A stretch of 64,000 bases of DNA from Blepharisma stoltei (lineage: Eukaryota > Ciliophora > Heterotrichea > Heterotrichida > Blepharismidae), in the NCBI GenBank assembly GCA_914767885.1, contig CAJZBQ010000057.1:372001-436000 (forward strand), written 5' to 3'. This document shows positions 58,240 to 64,000 of the stretch, in pieces. Made by a program: the position numbers and the translations under genes. Within the stretch, counting starts at the first letter, position 1. Each line of letters starts with the position of its first letter. The notes below the pieces were generated by a model that had not been told where the DNA came from, ran no database searches, and worked only from the letters and a program-made list of their open reading frames with translations.

Positions 58240-60111
58240 ATGTGCGAAATTCCATCTGAGCACTCACCCCATACTCATCCTTTTGGGATCTCAAGTTCAT
58301 ACTCTACCTATTACTCTTCTGATTCATATGGCGAATTCCAGTTTCCCACCTCTCACACACAATTTATTGATCAAGTCACCGAGCCAGTCTCATTGGAATT
58401 TAAATCAGAGTCTACATCTTGTGATGCATGTATGGATTCTAATCCAATTTTACTCCTGGAATGCACCCTCTGCAAAGTTCGTGTCCATTCATCCTGCTAT
58501 GGTCTTTTTGAGTATATCGATCCTTGGGTCTGCGAGCGCTGCTTGTGAAAAGTTGTTGGAAAAAATATTTTCCCTTGCAAAATCTGCAATATATCCAAAG
58601 GTGCACTTAAGAAAATGACAAATGGAGATTGAGTCCACGTTGGATGCGTCGATTGATGCAAAAGTTTGAAATTTAATAATCACAAAAAATCTGAATATAT
58701 ACGAATTAAAGACCAAGAGAGCAATAAATGCATATTTTGCAATCAAAACTCAGACTCCTTAATAAAATGTGAGGATTGTGAAGACTGATTTCATTTTAAA
58801 TGTGGGCAGTTAAATGGAGTGAATTTTATAGATAATAGAGCGAGCTGCAAGAAACATTCTAAGAAAGATAGTGAAGAGAAAAAAGGAGAAAAAGGAAAGG
58901 GAAAGGAAGAAGGAATCAAGTATAACATTGTGGAGAATTTAGAAGAGGACACACTTATTGTTGATGTTGTTATACCAAATAAGAAACAAAAGAAAAAATT
59001 GACAAAAAAAAGCACAGAAAAAAAGTCAAAAGATAAAAAAATAAAAATTACGGAATCAAATGATGGAGTGCTTACGTTGCATATCAACTCTGAAGATGTT
59101 GAAGAAAAAAATGAGCCAAAAACTAAATTTAAAAATGAACTAAAAATCGAAGAGAAAAATGAAGTGAGAAAGCAGAAAACTCAGTCTGAAGGTCCGCTAA
59201 TGGTGGACGATAAGACTGTCAAAGCAGCAGCCCGAAGGCCTCTTTCTCTGATAAAAAATAGAGAAGCAGAATTCAGAAATCCATTTGATGCAGTATCCTT
59301 CAATCTTGAGTCGGAAAAAAGTATAAGTATAATAGAGCCTGATTCAATTAAAGAGGTTCCCGCAATTCCTCCATCAAAAGTAAAATATGTAGAGCAAAAT
59401 ATTTCAAGATTTTTAAAAACAAATGAAAATGAAAAACAGAATTATGAGGAAGATGAAATTCAAAATAAAAATGATTACGAATTTGAGATGGATATTGCAA
59501 AAGAAGAGGATTTTGAATATGAAGTTGATTGAAAAGTTGAAGAGGGCACAGAGATAGCCCAATATCATAACCTGATTCAAGAAAAGTTGAAAAAAGAAGA
59601 TAATTCAATGGATCTCGACATGAGTGATGTCCTCGTATATGAATCTAAGGCAGCTGAGGGGAAAAAATTCAAAGGAAGAAAAGAAAATACTTCAAAAGAA
59701 TATACTCAATATAAAAAATTGAAAAAGCATAAAAAAGTCGCCAAAGAAACAAAGAAGAAATCAGCAAAAAACTCAGAGAAGCCCAAAACATTGCTTGTTT
59801 CTGAACTAAAAATCGAAGAAACAAACACTGCTCAAAGCACCAGCCAAAGATCGTCCCAGCCTCAAGAATTGATTTCTAATGAAATTCTCTCCTTTAAAGA
59901 GCCAATTAAAACATATGACCCACTTAATATTCAGGGAAATTTGCAAGAATTAGAAACCAAACTTAAAAGCTTCCTTCGAATAAATGCAGCAATAACCTTT
60001 AATTCCTATTCTTTCTCAAACAATCCAGAGCTTCAAAAAATCTTTCAAACATCTGAAATTTTATATGAGCAAATTCGATCATTCGTAATCGAAAACACTG
60101 AAAAAGTTTAG
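58240..60111 (+). CDS. PHD plus extended-PHD (PZP-type) chromatin protein
   Basis: 623 residues in one frame with several TGA Trp codons. About 61-102: PHD finger (CDACMDSNPILLLEC, CKVRVHSSCYGL, WVCERC). About 110-205: zinc knuckle and second PHD (CKICNISKGALKKM, GDWVHVGCVDWC, CIFCNQNSDSLIKCEDC, WFHFKCGQL, then CKKH), the layout of BRPF/JADE/AF10 proteins, which bind nucleosomal H3. The rest is a long Lys/Glu-rich, probably disordered tail with several nuclear-signal-like runs and a final helical block. Chromatin role inferred from the PZP-like module. Confidence 0.8.
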
Positions 60112-60235
60112 TGATTACAAATAATCATTAATTTCAGATAAATTTATTAATAAATTTAATTTTTTAATGACTATAATTAAAAGTACTGACATTTTAATAA
60201 TAATGAAAATAAAAATTCTGATGATTATATAATAA

Positions 60236-61614
60236 ATGGATCAGTTTCGATTGATTAAGCCAGCTTACTCAGCTTCTAGTGTCAAATTAGCCATTGCCAC
60301 TTTTGCAGTTTTTGCAACAATTTGCATGACTGCATCAAATTTTATAGGAATTGCCCGAGGATGGCGCTATCTTGCGCCATCCTCGGGCAATTGAAAAATG
60401 GAATCGAGCCCACGTGTGGGCCATTTTTGGTGCGTGTAAGTCGATGTTGGCCACACACCAAAAATGGCCCCACACGTGGGTTCGATTCCCGGTGTGGGGC
60501 CATTTTTCAATTGCCCGAGGATGGCGCAAGATAGCGCCATCCTCGGGCAATTGGTATATATACTTTTTGATGAAATTATTATCAATAATACTGGAAGATA
60601 TAGCAATATTTAATATAGAAAAAAAATTATTTAGGCTCTTTTATATTCATTCAATAATATTTTTTATACCTAACAAGTGAATCTCCTTTGCCAGCTCTCC
60701 ATGAATACGAACTGGAAGAGCAAGAATTTAAGAATTTTCTGAAAACATACAACAAAAATTACCCCAACGAAGCTGAATATCGGGTTAGACTGCAAAACTT
60801 TAGAGAAAATCTGTTATTTGCAAGAGTTCATAATAAGCTTGGTAAAACATGAACTTTGGGAGTAAATAACTTTGCTGACCTATCTATGGAAGAATTCAAA
60901 CACATTTATTTATCAAACTCTCATATTCCAATTACTGGCGTAGAATATTTTACACCAGAAAAGGTAGAAATTCCTACTACTATTGATTGGCGTCAAAAAG
61001 GAGCAGTGACTCCTATTAAAAATCAAGGTCAGTGCGGGGCTTGTTGGTCTTTTTCAACTACTGCCAGTGTAGAAGCTGCTTGGTTTTTATCAGGACACAC
61101 ACTAGTATCACTTTCAGAGCAAGCTCTAATTGATTGCTCTGTTAGCTTTGGAACTAGTGGCTGCTATGGAGGAAGCTATGATGCAGGATTCCAATATACA
61201 ATAAAATACGGCCTACCTACAGGAACGACATATCCATATGTTGCAAGAAGCCAAAATTGCAATACAGCTTTGCAGACAAAAACTGCTGCAAAAATAACGC
61301 AATACATATTTATTCAGCCTGGAAGCTCTCAAGCCTTATTAAACGCTGTCGCGATGAGACCTGTAAGCGTAAATGTGGAAGCTGACCAAGCAGCATGGAT
61401 GCTGTATAAAGGAGGGATTGTTTCGAGCAATTGTGGGACTAATTTGAATCATTCAGTTAATATTGTGGGATATAATACTACTAATGTCCCACCTTATTGG
61501 ATTGTCAAAAACTCTTGGGATACATGGTGGGGAGAGAAAGGATACATTAGGATTGCGATTGCGGATGGAAATGGAGTATGTGGCATCAACATGGAGCCAG
61601 TATATGCCGTTTAA
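60236..61614 (+). CDS. Papain-like (C1A) cysteine protease, split by an IES
   Basis: After removal of 320 bp, 352 residues. An N-terminal hydrophobic segment LAIATFAVFATICMTA serves as signal or anchor. The I29 propeptide follows (EYRVRLQNFRENLLFARVHN, ERFNIN-like, and GVNNFADLSMEEF). The mature enzyme starts near TIDWRQKGAVTPIKNQGQCGACWSF, with catalytic Cys163, His299 (LNHSVNIVGY) and Asn319 (VKNSWDTWWGEKGYIRI). Cathepsin-L-like; probably lysosomal or food-vacuole. TGA at 60850 is Trp. The IES lies just after the hydrophobic segment. Confidence 0.88.
60345..60664. other. IES, about 320 bp, in the protease gene, carrying a foldback element
   Basis: Left TA at 60345; right TA at 60665 (or 60671, which also keeps phase). 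Joining gives ASNFIYLTSESP. The interior starts with a GC-rich foldback element and ends with plain AT-rich DNA. Confidence 0.75.
60349..60552. mobile_element. Foldback element with palindromic ends, 204 bp
   Basis: Both ends are hairpins of the same arm (AATTGCCCGAGGATGGCGC). The left and right hairpins are each other's inverse, including their loops (CTATCTT/CAAGATA). The middle is a further large imperfect palindrome (GGCCCCACAC...GTGTGGGGCC, CCATTTTTGGTG...CACCAAAAATGG). It contains GGTTCGATTCC at 60479-60489, a full match to a pol III B box. No ORF of its own. Confidence 0.8.
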
Positions 61615-62203
61615 TTACTTAATGCTAAAATGGCAAAAGAATCTAAGACTAGCTATTTCTTATGCATTTTTTTAAAATTTTATTTTCAGTTTATTCTTTA
61701 TAAGTAAGGCTGAATACCAAATAAAATTAATTTATTCATTAATTCGCATAATAAATCTAAAAACTCGTATAATCAAAATTAATCGAAAAAATACGAAGTG
61801 AAATTTTAACTAATAATTATGCTTTGTCTCTTTCCAGAAATAGAAATAATAACTCCCTTATTAAATTGGAATGAAAAATTCTGTTCGGCAAAGGAAATTA
61901 GTCTTTTTTGAATAAAAATTATATTAAGCTTTTCTCATTAAAAAATTTCATAAAGAATTAGTTTATGAAATTTCACAGCGAAAACTTCTTCTAAATAGCG
62001 CTCTATTTGAATTCCTATTTAAAACTAAAGTTAAAGGCATACTTTTAATTTTAGCAATATTTAAATAGGTATAGACTGTAAATTATTATCTTGAAATATA
62101 AAAAATATGTTAAAATTTTAACAAAAATGAAAATTTTACAGATATTTGATTCCAATTTGAAGGGTTAATTGAGTAAGAAATTTTGACCTATTTAAAATCA
62201 TAA
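61615..62203. other. AT-rich intergenic region
   Basis: No gene or repeat recognised between the protease and the channel gene. Confidence 0.5.
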
Positions 62204-63087
62204 ATGTCTACCAAACTTCTTGCTGAAGCTATTGGATCATTCTTTCTTGCTTCAACAATCGCGATAACAGATGTCGAACCTTTCTCAACAGGTGGCACAT
62301 ATTGGTGTGCTATGATCTTTACAGGCTTCGTTTCAGGAGCCCACTACAACCCAGCAATTACTTTCGCTGTCATGATAAAAGACTGGATGGAAGATAAGCT
62401 TGACCAAGTTAAAGTAAAAGAAAACCTCTTAATGATGGTCTCTCAATTTATTGGTGCTCTTTTTGGAATTTTGATAGGCTGGGGGATTTCTACAAGGACA
62501 ATTTACTTTGAAGTTGCAGATGGTTACCAACAAACCGAAGGATTTTTCTCTGATTCTCCACAGTAATAAACAAATATTCAAAATTTTCTAATAGTAAATT
62601 TTCATGAATATTGAAGTCAAATAAAACGTTAAAAATGCAATTTTTGCATTATACTCAATAATCAGCAAATTTGATCTATTCATATAAATTTGCTATTTAA
62701 AAATTTTGCTAAAACTCCACCGGATAAGCAAGAATTTACTTATTACTGGGGAGTGAGTTTATTTTTACTGCAGTTTTGTGCGCAGACTTCATCATGGTTT
62801 CAAAGATCACTGATAATATTATGATAGGATCGTCTGTAATTGCTATGGCTGTCACATCCGGAGAATGGGCTATAGGGAAAATTTCAAAAGGATGCTTCAA
62901 CCCTACAATTTGTTTGGCAGCTAATATTGTCAATTATGCACACACTGGCTCCAATTTTACAGATACGTGGATTTATATTTTGGCTCCTATGATTGCTGCA
63001 ATTTTTTCAGGGATGACGGCGAAGATGTTCTTGAGTGAGCTAGATGAGCAGAAAAAGGCTATAGAGGAAGCTGAAGAAAAGAGATAA
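62204..63087 (+). CDS. Aquaporin/MIP-family channel, split by an IES
   Basis: About 236 residues after removal of about 173 bp. Helix 1 LLAEAIGSFFLASTIAI, first pore loop SGAHYNPAIT (NPA 49-51), helix 3 MMVSQFIGALFGILIGWG, then after the interruption EFIFTAVLCADFIMV, second pore loop GCFNPTICLAANIV (NPT 175-177, a variant of NPA) and a last helix IYILAPMIAAIFSGM. MIP channels pass water or small solutes such as glycerol. The NPT variant and the lack of an obvious Arg right after it (Ile-Cys instead) point away from a strict water channel. Confidence 0.8.
62564..62736. other. IES, about 173 bp, in the channel gene; right border unsure
   Basis: The left frame stops at TAA right after SPQ, at TA 62564. 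A right cut at TA 62737 gives SPQYLLLGSEFIFTAV in frame. However, a perfect inverted repeat CAGTAATAA/TTATTACTG suggests a right border at TA 62744, which would break the frame; and PPDKQEFTYYWG is open just inside the right end. The presence of an interruption is clear, its exact end is not. Confidence 0.6.
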
Positions 63088-63534
63088 AGCAATGCAAATT
63101 AAAATTAATATAATGGTATCAAGATGAATGATATATTTTTTGAATGCATATTAAGTATTAATATTGTAATATAATATTATAATTCAGTCCCATAAAGTAT
63201 AACTAATTAAGTTCGTTTAGCCAATTTAAATATTTACTGGGATTCATTGTTAATAAAATGCATGAATCTGCATTATCCCTTAAATATTAATCTAAAAGAA
63301 TAAATAAGTTATTAGTTTTGCTATACAGATTGAAAGTATAATTCTAAATATCCATGAACTCGCTTTATTTTTTGGCATGCCGTTTAAAACTGGTTTGGCA
63401 GCTTTCACCCACACATCTTCTCACTTCTCCATATAAAGATGACCCAAAATTTTGTTCATATTAATTGAGGCTAAACTTATATTAAATTATTCAAAGTTTT
63501 CAAACTATAAGTAGACAAAATTGTAAAAATAATC
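63088..63534. other. AT-rich intergenic region
   Basis: No feature recognised. Confidence 0.5.
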
Positions 63535-63975
63535 TAACTCCCCCCCCTTTAAATTGAAACAAAATATAGGTAAAATTCCTACTTTTTTGGGAAATTACCC
63601 CCCCTTTTAAATTGAAACAAAAAATTTTATTATAATAGAAAATTTTATAGGTAAAAATCATTATTTTTATATGTAAATACGTTAATACCCTATTTAATAT
63701 GCTTCAAACATATAAGATTTAGAAATTAAACTCTATTTTGTCCAATTGTTATGGGGAGAGTTAGAAGAATACCATTTCAGCAAGTTTACACTTTGAGATT
63801 GAGAAATTTATGAATTAATTTTTCATGAAATTCTTTAAATTTATATAATTTTATTTTCTATAAAATTTTATCTCTGAAAAAATTGTTATATATAAATTTT
63901 TTTTATAAAAAAATTTTCTTAACCCCCCTTTAAATTGAAACAAAATTTTTTGTTTCAATTTAAAGGGGGGGGGAG
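63535..63975. mobile_element. Family-3 MITE, 441 bp
   Basis: Ends CTAACTCCCCCCC and GGGGGGGGGAGTAAG. The terminal repeat TTTAAATTGAAAC occurs directly at 63548 and 63606 (58 bp apart) on the left; the right end is a palindrome of it (CCCTTTAAATTGAAACAAAA and inverse). AT-rich core, no ORF. Intergenic. Confidence 0.85.
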
Positions 63976-64000
63976 TAAGAATTATATAAATTGTTAATTA

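Noticed and set aside
60460-60510. A tRNA gene around GGTTCGATTCC
   Set aside because: Only the B-box-like loop is present. There is no D-arm, anticodon arm or A box at the right distance, and the flanks form a simple hairpin.
62736-62933. Minus-strand ORF opposite the channel gene
   Set aside because: It is a shadow of the MIP coding sequence.

Overview
This window reads as germline (micronuclear) DNA of a heterotrich ciliate, most probably Blepharisma or a close relative. Three things support this. (1) TGA is a sense codon for Trp and only TAA and TAG end genes: at aligned positions of two paralogs one copy has TGA and the other TGG (about 15993 against 29282), and most genes cross in-frame TGA at Trp positions. 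(2) At least one gene has 15-16 nt GT..AG introns. (3) Most of the longer genes are interrupted by AT-rich, mostly TA-bounded segments. Removing each segment while keeping one TA (or one copy of a longer flanking repeat) restores the reading frame exactly, and every reconstructed gene then has a length divisible by three. These segments behave as internal eliminated sequences (IESs), which are cut out when the somatic macronucleus forms. The genus and the germline status are inferences.

Layout. 1-5.7 kb: the end of an F-box/LRR gene, a kinesin-3 gene with a C-terminal CaaX box, a SAXO-type microtubule protein and a small four-helix membrane protein. 6.4-7.6 kb: a cyclin with a MITE (miniature transposon) as its IES. 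7.6-10.8 kb: a repeat nest holding a retroposon carrying a MITE, a MITE inside a MITE, and a further MITE. 11.3-33.8 kb: two tandem polycystin-1/REJ-like receptor genes of about 2,360 residues each. Copy A has four intervening segments, one of which holds a Tc1/mariner transposon. Copy B has four others, two of them retroposons and one flanked by a 9-bp repeat. 34.4-35.5 kb: a second cyclin with a MITE. 36.4-39.4 kb: two SABATH-type methyltransferases and the relic of a third. 39.5-40.8 kb: two uncharacterised minus-strand genes. 41.3-46.4 kb: a DOP1/Dopey gene with three IESs (65, 95 and 265 bp). 46.5-64 kb: an unknown coiled gene, a BAH-PHD protein, a venus-flytrap receptor with about seven membrane helices, a C2H2 protein, FEN1, a Rab GTPase, an F-box protein, a double-PHD protein, a papain-type protease, an aquaporin-like channel and a terminal MITE.

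The striking content is the mobile DNA. Three MITE families with unrelated terminal sequences share one architecture: at one end the terminal repeat appears twice in direct orientation about 56-58 bp apart, and at the other end it forms a short palindrome. Both polycystin paralogs carry a family-1 MITE at exactly the same TA, but in opposite orientations. Copy B also carries interruptions that look like a 9-bp-duplication DNA transposon and two retroposons, all in reading frames that are intact once one flanking repeat is removed. The eliminated DNA therefore seems to include several transposon classes, not only TA-duplicating ones.
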